DNA from: Actinomycetospora callitridis
GTDB lineage: Bacteria; Actinomycetota; Actinomycetes; Mycobacteriales; Pseudonocardiaceae
Length of the DNA stretch: 64,000 nt
Direction: 5' to 3'
Assembly: GCF_028737265.1 (NCBI RefSeq)
Contig: NZ_JAQZAK010000004.1
Coordinates: 186,001 to 250,000, forward strand
A program made the position numbers and the translations under genes. Below, piece by piece: positions 7,544-16,098 of the stretch (the stretch's first letter is position 1; every line of letters starts with the position of its first letter). The notes beneath the pieces were generated by a model. It searched no databases and was not told where the DNA came from. It saw only the letters and a program-made list of their open reading frames with translations.

Positions 7544-8110
7544 GTGGATGACGCGGGGGCGGCGACCGACGATGTCCCGGTGACCACGGAGCAACGCCCG
7601 ACCACCCCGGCCACCCCGGCGGTCGACGGCCCGCCGCCCTGGGTCCTGCGGCTGGCGAGCCTCACGATCTACGTCGGCGTCGTCGGTTTCGTCATCGCCG
7701 AGATCGTGCAGTACGCGCAGTCCAGCACCGACGGGTTCCTGGCAGCGACCTTCGCCAACGCCCTCGTCTGGGTGGTCGGCGTGAACGCGATCATCTGCGG
7801 CTCGGGCCACATCGTCATGCCCGGTCCGGTCGCGGAGTCCATCGGGTGGCCGAAGGGCAGCCCGTTCCAGTTCGAGGTCGGCCTGGCCAACCTGGGGATC
7901 GGTGTCCTCGGCGTGCTGTCCCCGTCCTTCGACCGCGACTTCGCGCTCGCCGTCGTCATCGCCTTCTCGATCTTCTACTTCGGAGCGGCCCTCGGGCACG
8001 TCCGGGAGATGATCAGCGAGCACGACACGGCGCCGGGCAACGCCGGGTTCATCTTCTGGTTCGACGTGATCGCGCCGCCGGCGCTCATCGCGCTGTACCT
8101 GGCCACCTGA
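7544..8110 (+). CDS. DUF6790 family integral membrane protein
   Basis: This 188-aa protein has a hydrophilic, Pro/Thr-rich N-terminus of about 30 residues and then four membrane helices. The loop after the second helix, HIVMPGPVAESIGWPKG, followed by SPFQFEVGLANLG, is the conserved block of the DUF6790 membrane family. No activity is known for this family. The gene starts at GTG 7544 and stands alone, converging with cbtB whose stop lies 37 bases beyond. The assignment rests on my memory of the family pattern. Confidence 0.75.
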   Translation: MDDAGAATDDVPVTTEQRPTTPATPAVDGPPPWVLRLASLTIYVGVVGFVIAEIVQYAQSSTDGFLAATFANALVWVVGVNAIICGSGHIVMPGPVAESIGWPKGSPFQFEVGLANLGIGVLGVLSPSFDRDFALAVVIAFSIFYFGAALGHVREMISEHDTAPGNAGFIFWFDVIAPPALIALYLAT

Positions 8111-8147
8111 GGCCCGGGTCCGTGACGGGCGCCGAGGTGGGCGTCCC

Positions 8148-8366
8148 TCAGTGGCAGGGGAACCCGAGGAAGTGGCGGGCGTCGTGCACCAGCTCGTGGA
8201 TCACCGAGCTGTCGCCGAACAGCGACGTCGCGCCCTGGTCGATGCCGATCAGGTAGTAGAGCACCAGCCCGACCACCACCGCGCTGACCAGCCACGGCAG
8301 CGTCTCGGAGGCCGGCACGGCCACGGCCGTCGCGCGGCCCTTCGCAGCGGCGACACCAGAGGTCAT
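8148..8366 (-). CDS. cbtB: CbtB-like cobalt transporter subunit
   Basis: This 72-aa protein has one membrane helix (LPWLVSAVVVGLVLYYLIG) and the C-terminal His-rich signature of CbtB (VHDARHFLGFPCH), thought to bind cobalt. CbtB normally works with the multi-helix permease CbtA, which usually follows directly. Here the gene is single, with the convergent DUF6790 gene downstream and an SDR gene upstream, and I see no cobalamin riboswitch in the 90 bases before it. It lies 3.5 kb from a cobalt-type thiocyanate hydrolase operon, so a role in cobalt supply is conceivable. I chose ATG 8366 because the upstream frame is Arg-rich and unlike the family. Confidence 0.85.
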   Translation of the reverse strand: MTSGVAAAKGRATAVAVPASETLPWLVSAVVVGLVLYYLIGIDQGATSLFGDSSVIHELVHDARHFLGFPCH

Positions 8367-8457
8367 GGCTTCTCCTCGAAGACGGCGGGGCGTGCGACCT
8401 CCCCGAGCCAACCCGGCGCGATCAGCACATGTCAATACCTGTGCACCGATCGCGTCG

Positions 8458-9219
8458 TCAGCGCGGGCCCATCCGCAGAGCGCCGTCCATCCGGATCACG
8501 TCGCCGTTGAGGTAATCGTTGGCGACGATCATCGCCACCAGCCGGGCGTACTCCTCGGGCGCGGCGATGCGCTGCGGGAAGGGCACGCTCTCCCCGAGTC
8601 CGGCACGGACCTCGTCGCTGAAGCCGGCCATCATCGGGGTGTCGACGATGCCCGGTGCGATGGTCATGACGCGGATCCCGTACTGCGCGAGGTCGCGGGC
8701 GGCGGTGACGGTCATCCCGGCGACGCCGGCCTTGGACGCGGCGTACGCGACCTGGCCGACCTGCGCCTCGTAGGCGGCGATCGACGCGGTGTTGACCACC
8801 ACGCCCCGCTGGCCCTGCGCATCCGGCGACAGGGTGGCCATGGCCTCGGCCGCCAGGCGCATCACGTTGAACGTGCCGAGCAGGTTGACCTTCAGGACCG
8901 TGTGGAAGAGATCCAGGTCGTGCGGCCCGCGGCGGGACAGCACGCGGGCGGACGGGGCGATGCCGGCGCAGTTGACGGCGAGCCGCAGCTCGCCGCCGTC
9001 CTCCTGGATGCGCGTGACGGCGGCCCGGACCTGCTCCCCGTCGGTGACGTCGGCCGCGAGAAGGCGCACGTCACCGCGGGGCGCGGCCACGTCGGCGACG
9101 GCCTGCTCGAGGTCCAGCCCGTACACGGTGGCCCCGCCCTCGACGAGAGCGGCCGCCGTCGCGGCCCCCAGGCCGGAGGCCGCTCCGGTGACGAGCGCAG
9201 CGATGCCGTCGAGCTGCAT
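8458..9219 (-). CDS. SDR family dehydrogenase (3-hydroxyacyl-CoA dehydrogenase type 2-like)
   Basis: This 253-aa protein has the classical short-chain dehydrogenase layout: TGAASGLG cofactor loop at the N-terminus, an NCAG block, the catalytic Ser in NTASIAA, and YAASK (Tyr and Lys). The PGIVDTPM tail and overall pattern resemble type 2 3-hydroxyacyl-CoA dehydrogenases, which oxidise 3-hydroxyacyl-CoA with NAD+ in beta-oxidation or branched amino-acid breakdown. The acidic residue after the second strand (GLDLEQ) favours NAD+ over NADP+. It starts at ATG 9219 and appears to be a single-gene unit. Confidence 0.85.
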   Translation of the reverse strand: MQLDGIAALVTGAASGLGAATAAALVEGGATVYGLDLEQAVADVAAPRGDVRLLAADVTDGEQVRAAVTRIQEDGGELRLAVNCAGIAPSARVLSRRGPHDLDLFHTVLKVNLLGTFNVMRLAAEAMATLSPDAQGQRGVVVNTASIAAYEAQVGQVAYAASKAGVAGMTVTAARDLAQYGIRVMTIAPGIVDTPMMAGFSDEVRAGLGESVPFPQRIAAPEEYARLVAMIVANDYLNGDVIRMDGALRMGPR

Positions 9220-9284
9220 GCCCGATCCCCTCTGCCGTCGGTGGGACGAGTATGGGCCCCGCCGCACCGAGCGGGGTGCCGTGA

Positions 9285-9734
9285 TCAGGGCGCGGTGGAC
9301 GATCGACCGCTGCCCTCGGTGCCGGGCCCGGACAGGAGCCCGCGCACCGACCGGCGGGCCTGGGTCTTCTTGCTGTGCAGGAGGGCGGCCTCGACGGCGC
9401 GGTGCGTCCCTTCGGGCTCCTCGACGTCCACGACGAGACGGTGGAACGGACGCCCCGACAGGTAGACGACGAGGACGCGAGGACTCCGGCGCACGCCCCA
9501 CAGCTGTCGGCGTTCGCCGATCCCCCAGGAACCCGCGCGGAGCCGACCGGGCCACCAGGAGCCCGGACAGGGCACGTGCGGGCTCGAGGCGACCGCCTCG
9601 TCCCTGCCCATCACCCGCGAGCCGACGATCCTCTCGAACGACACGTCGAGCCCCCGCGAGCACGCGGCCACCCGGTCGACCCCGGTGAACCGCATCCGGA
9701 GCCCGGTCGGCATCACGGCGAGGCTGATCGCCAT
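9285..9734 (-). CDS. Hypothetical 149-aa protein
   Basis: I do not recognise the family. The N-terminal 110 residues look like a compact beta-rich domain (MPTGLRMRFTGVDRVAAC, then FERIVGSRVMGRDEA, then RVLVVYLSGRPFHRLVVDVE). Such alternating hydrophobic strands are seen in small actinobacterial PH-like proteins. The C-terminal 30 residues are basic and probably flexible. No signal peptide or membrane helix is present. ATG 9734 is preceded by GAGGGGGG. It lies upstream of the SDR gene on the same strand, 65 bases away, and could be co-transcribed with it. Confidence 0.6.
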   Translation of the reverse strand: MAISLAVMPTGLRMRFTGVDRVAACSRGLDVSFERIVGSRVMGRDEAVASSPHVPCPGSWWPGRLRAGSWGIGERRQLWGVRRSPRVLVVYLSGRPFHRLVVDVEEPEGTHRAVEAALLHSKKTQARRSVRGLLSGPGTEGSGRSSTAP

Positions 9735-9895
9735 CGGCCCCCCTCGAGTCTGCGCGCGGGCGCAGTCGATCGACTGCCCCTCCAGCGCGTCGACCCGGGG
9801 TCAGGGGGGCGAACGCGATCGTCATTGTGTCGTCGCCCGAGCATCGGGGGTTACCACGGGGCGCGACGGACCCCCCGGGCTCCGTCGTGCGCTCC

Positions 9896-10864
9896 TCAGC
9901 GCTCGATGAGCCGCATCTGCTCCTCGGTGTGGTGCCCACCCTCGGCCGGGGGCAGCGCGTCGAGGCGGCGCAGCTGGTCGTCGGTGAGCTCGACGCCGTC
10001 CGCGGCGGCGTTCTCCTCGACCCGACCGACCCGCTTGGTGCCCGGGATCGGCGCGATGTCGCTGCCCCGGCTCAGCAGCCACGCGAGGGCGACCTGCGCG
10101 GGGGTGGCGCCGGCCTCGGTCGCGACGGCCTGGACCTCGTCGGCGAGGGCCAGGTTGCGCCGGAAGGCCTCCCCGACGAACCGCGGGTTGTCCTTGCGGA
10201 AGTCGTCGTCGGCGAAGTCCTCGATCGACCGGATCTGCCCGGTGAGGAACCCGCGTCCCAGCGGCGAGTAGGGCACGAGACCGATGCCGAGCTCGCGCAG
10301 CAGCGGCAGGATCTCCTCCTGGTCGCGGGTGAAGAGCGAGTACTCCGACTGCAGCGCCGTGATCGGGTGGGCCGCGTGGGCGCGGCGGATCGTGGCGGTC
10401 CACGCCTCCGAGAGGCCGATGTGGCGGACCTTGCCCTGCTCGACGAGCTCGGCCAGGGCGCCGACGGTCTCCTCGATCGGGGTGCCCGGGTCGACGCGGT
10501 GCTGGTAGTAGAGGTCGATGTGGTCGACGCCGAGGCGGCGCAGCGACCCCTCGACCGCCGCACGGACGTTGTCCGGGCTCGAGTCGGCGCCCTGTCCCCC
10601 GGTGTGGGAGATCAGGCCGAACTTGGTGGCCAGCACGACCTCGTCGCGCCGACCCTCGATCGCGCGGCCGACCAGCTCCTCGTTGACGTACGGGCCGTAG
10701 ACCTCGGCGGTGTCGATCAACGTGACACCCAGGTCGAGGGCGCGGTGGATGGTGCGGATCGACTCGTCGTCGTCGCTGCCCGCCCCGGTGTAGCCGTGGG
10801 ACATGCCCATGGCTCCCAGGCCGATGCGGCTGACCTCGAGGTCGCCCAGCGTCGCGGTCTTCAC
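9896..10864 (-). CDS. Aldo/keto reductase
   Basis: This 322-aa NADPH-dependent oxidoreductase reduces aldehydes or ketones. The catalytic tetrad is visible: Asp and Tyr in [10 protein letters not shown], Lys in LATKFG and His in YYQHRVDP. The C-terminal [13 protein letters not shown] phosphate-binding loop is also present. The [11 protein letters not shown] start places it with the YakC/Tas-like AKR13 branch. It begins at GTG 10864 and is divergent from the SDR gene at 11026, with about 160 bases between them that should hold both promoters. The natural substrate is unknown. Confidence 0.9.
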   Translation of the reverse strand: MKTATLGDLEVSRIGLGAMGMSHGYTGAGSDDDESIRTIHRALDLGVTLIDTAEVYGPYVNEELVGRAIEGRRDEVVLATKFGLISHTGGQGADSSPDNVRAAVEGSLRRLGVDHIDLYYQHRVDPGTPIEETVGALAELVEQGKVRHIGLSEAWTATIRRAHAAHPITALQSEYSLFTRDQEEILPLLRELGIGLVPYSPLGRGFLTGQIRSIEDFADDDFRKDNPRFVGEAFRRNLALADEVQAVATEAGATPAQVALAWLLSRGSDIAPIPGTKRVGRVEENAAADGVELTDDQLRRLDALPPAEGGHHTEEQMRLIER

Positions 10865-11025
10865 GATGTGGTCCTCAGGTTGTCGGGGCGGTGGTCCACG
10901 CGCTCGACGGTACGAGCAGCGCGCGGCGCGTGGGGGTCCTGGCGTGATCCGGCACGGGCTGGACGTGGTCGCCCCGACCTGGCCGACTGACCCCGACACG
11001 GTCGGACGGCAGAGAGGCAGCGGAC

Positions 11026-11799
11026 ATGGATCTGGGCATCGCGGGGCGGACGGCACTCGTCTGCGCCTCCACGTCGGGCCTCGGCCTCGCGACGGCGTCG
11101 GCCCTGGCCCACGACGGCGCGACGGTGGTGGTCTCCGGACGGTCCGACGAGCGCGTCCGCGACGCTGCGGCCGGACTGCCCGGCGCGGTCGGGATCGCGG
11201 TGGACCTGGTCGAGGAGGGGGGCGCGGAGCGGCTGTACGCGGCCACGGTCGAGCAGGTCGGCGAGCCCGACATCCTGGTGCTCAACGGCCCGGGCCCGGC
11301 GCCGGGCTCCGCCCGGGAGGTGGGTCCGGACGGCATCCGGACCGCGATCGCGACCCTCGTCGCCCCGCACCAGGTCCTGCTGGAGCGGGCGCTGCCCGGG
11401 ATGATCGAGCGAGGGTGGGGCCGCGTCCTGAGCATCAGCTCCAGCGGTGTGCAGGCCCCCATCCCCGGGCTCGCGCTGTCGAACCTCGGTCGCGCGGCGC
11501 TGGCCGGCTACCTCAAGACCCTCGCGACGGAGGTGGCGGCGTCCGGGGTCACCGTCAACTCGCTGCTGCCCGGGCGCATCGCGACGGCGCGGGCGGAACA
11601 GGTCGACACGGCGGCCGCGGAACGCACCGGCCGCTCGCGCGAGGAGGTCGAGGCGGAGATCCGGGGCACCATCCCCGTGGGGCGGTACGGGGACCCCGCC
11701 GAGTTCGGCGCGGCCGCCGCGTTCCTGTGCAGCGCCCCGGCCGGCTACATCACGGGCACGGTGCTGCGCTGCGACGGCGGCATGCTGGCGACACCCTGA
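11026..11799 (+). CDS. SDR family protein with altered Tyr/Lys active site
   Basis: This 257-aa Rossmann-fold protein has the cofactor loop [20 protein letters not shown] in place of NNAG, the Ser region SISSSG, and a C-terminal [16 protein letters not shown] block as in FabG-type reductases. The canonical YxxxK is replaced by text reading [11 protein letters not shown], where Tyr and Lys become Leu and Arg. Members of this SN..R subgroup are usually annotated as SDR oxidoreductases of unknown activity. NADP+ use is suggested by VVVSGRSD. It starts at ATG 11026 and is divergent from the aldo/keto reductase. Confidence 0.83.
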   Translation: MDLGIAGRTALVCASTSGLGLATASALAHDGATVVVSGRSDERVRDAAAGLPGAVGIAVDLVEEGGAERLYAATVEQVGEPDILVLNGPGPAPGSAREVGPDGIRTAIATLVAPHQVLLERALPGMIERGWGRVLSISSSGVQAPIPGLALSNLGRAALAGYLKTLATEVAASGVTVNSLLPGRIATARAEQVDTAAAERTGRSREEVEAEIRGTIPVGRYGDPAEFGAAAAFLCSAPAGYITGTVLRCDGGMLATP

Positions 11800-11928
11800 C
11801 CTGCGGCCGGCCGGCGTCCGCCATCCGGGCGCTGATGCACCCGGTAGCGCACTTCCCGGCACGTGTGATCGACGTTACGCTCGCCCGCGTTTGGACTAGC
11901 GGAGTAGGCCTCTCAGAGAGGTGGCGTC

Positions 11929-12753
11929 GTGGGCAATTCGGTCCTGGGCGATCTTTCGAGTCAGCTGCGCGTGGCGTTCCACCGCGTCCAGGACTGGGCG
12001 TATCCGGATCAGGTCGATCGTGGAACGTTCCGGGCCTTCATGAAGACGCCGCACGACGTCGGCGGTGAGCCGGACCCTCCGGCCTTGTTCGAGGACAAGG
12101 AGGAGGAGCAGTGGGAGCTCAACACCTTCGTCACCTGTGAGGTCCTGGGCTGGCGGGGCATCTGGACCTCGGAGGAGCGCCGGAGGATCGGCAACGTCGA
12201 TCTCGGACGGACGAACTATCTGGGCCTGCCCTATTACGGCCGCTGGCTGTGGGCGATCGCCCGTTGCCTGGTCGACAAGCGCCACATCACGCTCGGCGAG
12301 CTGATCGAGCGGGTGGGCGAGGTCCGCGACCGGTACGCCGGCGGCATCAACGGTCCCCTCGACGCCGCGCCCCGGACGACCGGGAACACGGACGCGGTCG
12401 CCCGCAACCACCACCACGTGGACGCGATCGGCAAGGGCGATCCGCAGTGCTTCGCCGACACGGCGGGCACGCCCGGGTTCGCGGTCGGTGATGCGGTGCT
12501 CGTGCGCGAGCTACCCACGATCTTCTACACGCGCACCCAGGAATACCTGAGGGGCGCGAGCGGAACGGTCGCCAAGGTCTCCTACGAGAGCCTGGCGCCG
12601 GAGGACGAGGCGTTCGACCGGGAGGACCAGGAGTCGGAGTGGTTCTACATCGTGCGCTTCCGGATGGCCGACCTGTGGACGGCGTACACGGGCCCTCCGA
12701 ACGACACGCTCCAGGCAGAGATCTCGGAGCGGTGGCTCCGACCGGCGGTCTAG
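11929..12753 (+). CDS. Thiocyanate hydrolase, fused beta and alpha subunits
   Basis: Thiocyanate hydrolase converts SCN- and water to carbonyl sulfide and ammonia. In Thiobacillus thioparus it has separate alpha, beta and gamma subunits. Residues about 35-140 match ScnB (FMKTPHDVGGEPD, EEEQWELNTFVTCE, GLPYYGRWLW). Residues about 165-274 match ScnA (GDPQCFADTAG, LPTIFYTRTQEYLRGASGT, EWFYIVRF, AEISERWLRP). The 274-aa chain is thus a natural beta-alpha fusion, the arrangement also found in nitrile hydratase beta subunits. The start is GTG 11929, and the gamma subunit follows after 40 bases. Nitrile hydratase is the alternative, but the ScnA/B likeness is clearly closer. Confidence 0.9.
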   Translation: MGNSVLGDLSSQLRVAFHRVQDWAYPDQVDRGTFRAFMKTPHDVGGEPDPPALFEDKEEEQWELNTFVTCEVLGWRGIWTSEERRRIGNVDLGRTNYLGLPYYGRWLWAIARCLVDKRHITLGELIERVGEVRDRYAGGINGPLDAAPRTTGNTDAVARNHHHVDAIGKGDPQCFADTAGTPGFAVGDAVLVRELPTIFYTRTQEYLRGASGTVAKVSYESLAPEDEAFDREDQESEWFYIVRFRMADLWTAYTGPPNDTLQAEISERWLRPAV

Positions 12754-12793
12754 CCCGGCAGCACGCGCCGCGGAGACGAGGAGGGGGACAGGG

Positions 12794-13501
12794 ATGACGG
12801 GGAACCACACGCATCAGCACGCCGGCACGGCACCGATGGTCGAGGAGGTCACCGACTTCGAGGTGCTGGAGATCGCTCTACGGGAGCTCGCCATCGAGAA
12901 GGGCCTGTTCACCGCCGAGGACCACCGGCGCTACACCGAGCACGTGGAGCAGCTCGAGCCGGCCGCCGGGTCCCGATTCGTCGCCAAGGCGTGGCTCGAT
13001 CCGGAGTTCCGACGGCTGGCGCTCGACGATGCCATCGCCGCCTCCCGGGAGATGGGCGTCGACTGGCTCCATCCGACCGGGTTCGGCACCCCCAGCGACT
13101 TCACCGCGTTCGAGGTGCTCGAGGACACCCCGACGCTGCACCACGTGATCGTCTGCACCCTGTGCTCCTGCTATCCCCGCCCGATCCTGGGCATGTCGCC
13201 GGAGTGGTACCGGACGCCGAACTACCGTCGCCGCATCGTGCGGTGGCCGCGCCAGGTCCTCGCGGAGTTCGGCCTCTATCTGCCCGAGGACGTCGAGGTC
13301 CGCGTCGAGGACTCCAACTCGAAGCACCGGTTCATGGTGCTCCCGGTCCGGCCCGACGGGACGGAGGGATGGAGCGAGGAGCAGCTCACGGAGATCGTGA
13401 CCCGCGACTGCCTGATCGGTGTCGCCCTGCCCAAGCCGGGGGTCACCGCGAACGCGGTCCGCCCGGTGCACCCCGCGATCCGTCCGGTGACGAGCGACTA
13501 G
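12794..13501 (+). CDS. scnC: Thiocyanate hydrolase gamma subunit, cobalt type
   Basis: This 235-aa subunit carries the metal centre. The CTLCSC motif at Cys121, Cys124 and Cys126 is the cobalt form of the claw setting, in which two cysteines are oxidised after metal insertion; iron-type nitrile hydratases have Ser at the second position. The following CYPRPILGMSPEWYRTPNYR and the later TRDCLIGVALPKPGVT agree with ScnC more closely than with nitrile hydratase alpha, which has Trp in CYPWP. The N-terminus is His-rich (NHTHQH), perhaps helping metal binding. ATG 12794 follows GGAGGGGG. It is the second gene of a three-gene operon. Confidence 0.92.
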   Translation: MTGNHTHQHAGTAPMVEEVTDFEVLEIALRELAIEKGLFTAEDHRRYTEHVEQLEPAAGSRFVAKAWLDPEFRRLALDDAIAASREMGVDWLHPTGFGTPSDFTAFEVLEDTPTLHHVIVCTLCSCYPRPILGMSPEWYRTPNYRRRIVRWPRQVLAEFGLYLPEDVEVRVEDSNSKHRFMVLPVRPDGTEGWSEEQLTEIVTRDCLIGVALPKPGVTANAVRPVHPAIRPVTSD

Positions 13502-13517
13502 TCCACGGGAACAGGAC

Positions 13518-13880
13518 ATGACGACCGACCACGACATCGCCTCCGTCCGGGTCCGGACGCTGGAACACATCGTCGAGCACGACCAGATCTGGGAACGGGT
13601 GGCCGCGGAGTACGGCGTCACCCACGCGGTGCCGCCCTGGAAATCCAGCCTCGACGCGATGTGCGACGCGCTCGACGAGGAGGGGTCGGCGCTGCCCGTG
13701 CTCACCCGTCGGGACGACGAGGACCGCATCACGCGCGAGGTGTACGCCTCGCTGCCCCACCCGGAGAACCAGCTCGTCGCCCTGGCGCACTCGCTGGTCG
13801 CCCGGAATGTCATCGACGAGACCGAGCTGGCCGCCCGCCTGGAGGCGGTCCGCGCGCGGCTCGACGCGGGCGGGTCCTGA
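13518..13880 (+). CDS. Thiocyanate hydrolase accessory protein (P15K-like)
   Basis: This 120-aa protein is 16 bases after scnC and very likely co-translated. Its features are a helical, acidic sequence, a VPPWKSSLDAMCDALDEEG block and LPHPENQLVALAHSLVARNVIDE, a pattern that resembles the N-terminal helical domain of nitrile hydratase beta subunits and their activators. Thiobacillus uses the small activator P15K to load cobalt into thiocyanate hydrolase, and position and size here fit that role. It has one Cys, in AMCDAL. The role is inferred mainly from context. Confidence 0.72.
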   Translation: MTTDHDIASVRVRTLEHIVEHDQIWERVAAEYGVTHAVPPWKSSLDAMCDALDEEGSALPVLTRRDDEDRITREVYASLPHPENQLVALAHSLVARNVIDETELAARLEAVRARLDAGGS

Positions 13881-13953
13881 CCGGCACCAGCCACCGCCGT
13901 CCCCTGCGGTGGATCTCAGGAGAGCAGCTGGGGCCCCGACGTACCGTGGGTGG

Positions 13954-14469
13954 GTGTCCGCCGCGAGGTCGTGCCGGCTGTGCTCGCAGGGGTCGCAGCC
14001 CTGGCAGGTGGCGCTGTGCGGCACCCGGGCCCGGCTGCACGGCGACGACCCGGCCGCTCAGCTCGTCCGCTTCGTCACGGTGGGCGTGATCAGTTCGCTG
14101 GTCTACTTCGGCCTGTTCCTGCTGCTGCGCCCGCTCGGCATCCAGCTGGCCAACCTGACCGGCGCCGTCGTCTCGTCCGTCCTGGCCAACGAGCTGCACC
14201 GGCGACTCACCTTCCACGCCGGGGGACGGATCGGCTGGTGGACGGCGCAGTGGGAGGGCGGCGGGCTGGCGGCCGCCGGCCTGGTCGCCACCGCCACCGC
14301 CCTGGCGGTGCTCGACCCCGTGGTGAGCGATGCCTGGTGGGCGCAGGTGCTGCTCATCGGAGCGGTGACCGGCGCGGTCGGTTCGGTGCGGTTCGTCGTG
14401 CTCCGACTGTGGGTGTTCTCCACCCACGCGCGCCGGACCACGGCGCGGCCCGAGCCCGAACCGGCCTGA
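13954..14469 (+). CDS. GtrA-like flippase family membrane protein
   Basis: This 171-aa protein has the four-helix GtrA pattern: LVRFVTVGVISSLVYFGLF, LANLTGAVVSSVLANELHRRLTF, LAAAGLVATATALAVL and VGSVRFVVLRLWVF. GtrA proteins are thought to help move prenyl-linked sugars across the membrane or act in surface polysaccharide modification. The start is uncertain: GTG 13954 gives a Cys-containing N-terminal extension (SCRLCSQG), and a GTG about 50 bases later would remove it. It follows the thiocyanate hydrolase genes by 73 bases but has no obvious functional link to them. Confidence 0.8.
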   Translation: MSAARSCRLCSQGSQPWQVALCGTRARLHGDDPAAQLVRFVTVGVISSLVYFGLFLLLRPLGIQLANLTGAVVSSVLANELHRRLTFHAGGRIGWWTAQWEGGGLAAAGLVATATALAVLDPVVSDAWWAQVLLIGAVTGAVGSVRFVVLRLWVFSTHARRTTARPEPEPA

Positions 14470-14494
14470 CCCGAGCGCCTCGACCGGCCCGCCC

Positions 14495-15388
14495 TCAGAT
14501 GTTCGACGCGTCGGGCGGGAGCCCCGCCGGAGGCCGGGGCATCGCGTCCCCGCCGGACGCGGCCGTGCACGAGGCGTCGAGGGTGTAGGCGGTCATCGAC
14601 AGGGACCCGTACGCGTACCCGTCGACGAGGACGTCCATCTTCGGGTCGGCGCTCGCCCCGGCCATCCCGGCGAAGTACAGGGCCGGGATGAAGTGGTCCG
14701 GTGTCGGCACCGCGTGCCCGAAGTCGGCGTGGGCGTCGAGCGAGGCGAACTCCGTGGGCGCCGTCAGCATCCGCTCGCGCGAGACGTCGCTGAACCGCCG
14801 CGCCCAGTCGTACCCGTCGTCGGCGAGGCGCCAGTCCATCGCCCGCAGGTTGTGCACCACGTTGCCGCTGCCGATCACGAGCACGCCGCGCCGGCGCAGC
14901 GGAGCGAGCTTCGCACCCAGCTCGAGATGGTAGTCGAAGGGCTTGTCGGCGTTGATGCTCAGCTGCACGACGGGGATCGAGGCGTCGGGGAAGGCGTGCA
15001 GGAGCACGGACCAGGTGCCGTGGTCGATCCCCCAGCTGTCCACGTCGGCCCCGACCCAGGTCGGGTGGACGATCTCGCTGATCTCGTCGGCGAGCTCGGG
15101 CAGTCCCGGTGCGGGGTACTGGACGTCGAAGAGCTCGGCCGGGAAGCCGTAGAAATCGTGGATGGTGCGCGGTCGCGGCATGACGGTGACGGCGGTGGCG
15201 TTGATGTACCAGTGCGCGCTGATCACCAGGATCGCGCGCGGGCGCGGCACCGCGGCGCCCAGCGAGTGCCAGGCCGTGGTGTAGCGGTTCACCGCCAGCG
15301 CGTTCATCGGGTTCCCGTGCCCGAGGAAGGCGGCCGGCATCAGCGCGTCCTCCGGCGCCGGCCCTGTCGTGGTGCCGGGGTCGACCAT
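14495..15388 (-). CDS. LigB-type extradiol ring-cleavage dioxygenase (DODA/YgiD-like)
   Basis: This 297-aa protein matches the class III extradiol dioxygenase family that includes E. coli YgiD and plant 4,5-DOPA dioxygenase. Visible blocks are AAFLGHGNPMNAL (first metal His), LVISAHWY (second His), HDFYGFPAELF, WGIDHGTWSVL and GSGNVVHNLRAMDW. These residues bind a catalytic Fe(II) or Zn. The natural substrate is probably a catechol-like compound, but cannot be named. It starts at ATG 15388, with the small membrane-protein gene 101 bases upstream on the same strand. Confidence 0.88.
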   Translation of the reverse strand: MVDPGTTTGPAPEDALMPAAFLGHGNPMNALAVNRYTTAWHSLGAAVPRPRAILVISAHWYINATAVTVMPRPRTIHDFYGFPAELFDVQYPAPGLPELADEISEIVHPTWVGADVDSWGIDHGTWSVLLHAFPDASIPVVQLSINADKPFDYHLELGAKLAPLRRRGVLVIGSGNVVHNLRAMDWRLADDGYDWARRFSDVSRERMLTAPTEFASLDAHADFGHAVPTPDHFIPALYFAGMAGASADPKMDVLVDGYAYGSLSMTAYTLDASCTAASGGDAMPRPPAGLPPDASNI

Positions 15389-15489
15389 CGCGGTCCACCA
15401 CCTTCCTGTGGGCCCGTGGGCCTGCTCGGTGCTCCCCCACCCTCTCGGCTCTTCCGCGCGGGCACATCCCGCAGACGGGCGCAGCGCCC

Positions 15490-15957
15490 CTACGGCACGT
15501 CGCTGGGCTCGGAGACGAAGTGGGCGCTGCCGAGGAACACGAACTGGACGAAGCCGGCCAGGGCGATCACCACCGGCAGGAAGATCCCGGCCAGGTTCAT
15601 GTCCCAGGCACCGACCGGGAAGTAGACGGCACCGGCGGCGAACATCGCCGCGGCCACGGTCGCCTTGGACACCGCGACGCGGCGCAACCACGCGGGGTGG
15701 CGCAGGGTCACGAGGATCGCCACTCCGATCGCGGCGAGGACCGCGAACTGGGGCAGGCCCAGCCGGACACCGGCCACGGTCGCCGTCGCGGCCTCCCCGG
15801 CGTCCAGGAGGCCGAGGCCGACGCCACCGAGCGCCAGCGCGAGGACGCCCTCCACCGCCATCGAGAGCCGGGTCCGACGCGTGAACCGCCGTGCCTCCTC
15901 CTCGAGGTGGACGGTGGCCATCGCCCGCACGTCCCGACCCGTCGCCACGCTCCCCAT
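15490..15957 (-). CDS. Four-helix membrane protein, unknown function
   Basis: This 155-aa protein begins with about 30 polar residues (LEEEARRFTRRTRL) and then has four hydrophobic helices: VEGVLALALGGVGLGLL, LGLPQFAVLAAIGVAILV, VSKATVAAAMFAAGAVYF and LAGIFLPVVIALAGFVQFVF. I do not recognise the family. ATG 15957 is preceded by AAGGAG with seven bases of spacing. The gene is divergent from the PucR-type regulator at 16099, and the dyad at 16051-16066 lies between them, so regulation by that PucR protein is a fair guess. Confidence 0.65.
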   Translation of the reverse strand: MGSVATGRDVRAMATVHLEEEARRFTRRTRLSMAVEGVLALALGGVGLGLLDAGEAATATVAGVRLGLPQFAVLAAIGVAILVTLRHPAWLRRVAVSKATVAAAMFAAGAVYFPVGAWDMNLAGIFLPVVIALAGFVQFVFLGSAHFVSEPSDVP

Positions 15958-16050
15958 CACCGCGCTCCTTCCCCTCACGTCGCACTGCTCGTCGCGGGGC
16001 GGCCGGTCCGCCCTCACCACCGAGCATGTCGCGAGGTACCGCGGCCCTGG

Positions 16051-16066
16051 TTGTAGAGTCGGACAA
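16051..16066. promoter_or_regulatory. TTGT-N8-ACAA dyad before the PucR gene
   Basis: TTGTAGAGTCGGACAA lies 33 bases before the PucR-type start codon, inside the divergent intergenic region. The outer TTGT/ACAA arms are inverted. Similar TTGT-N9-ACAA dyads occur at 19332-19348 and 40876-40892. It may be an autoregulatory operator for PucR or its divergent neighbour; that is inference. Confidence 0.45.
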
Positions 16067-16098
16067 TTCGGTGACCCTACGTTGTCGGGAGTCGACAG

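Noticed and set aside
7348..7665. Minus-strand 105-codon frame with a fairly protein-like C-terminal part (VTDLRRRIDTEAVPRL)
   Set aside because: Its start would lie inside the DUF6790 gene, and no good start codon or ribosome site is seen closer to the plausible part. It remains possible but unsupported.
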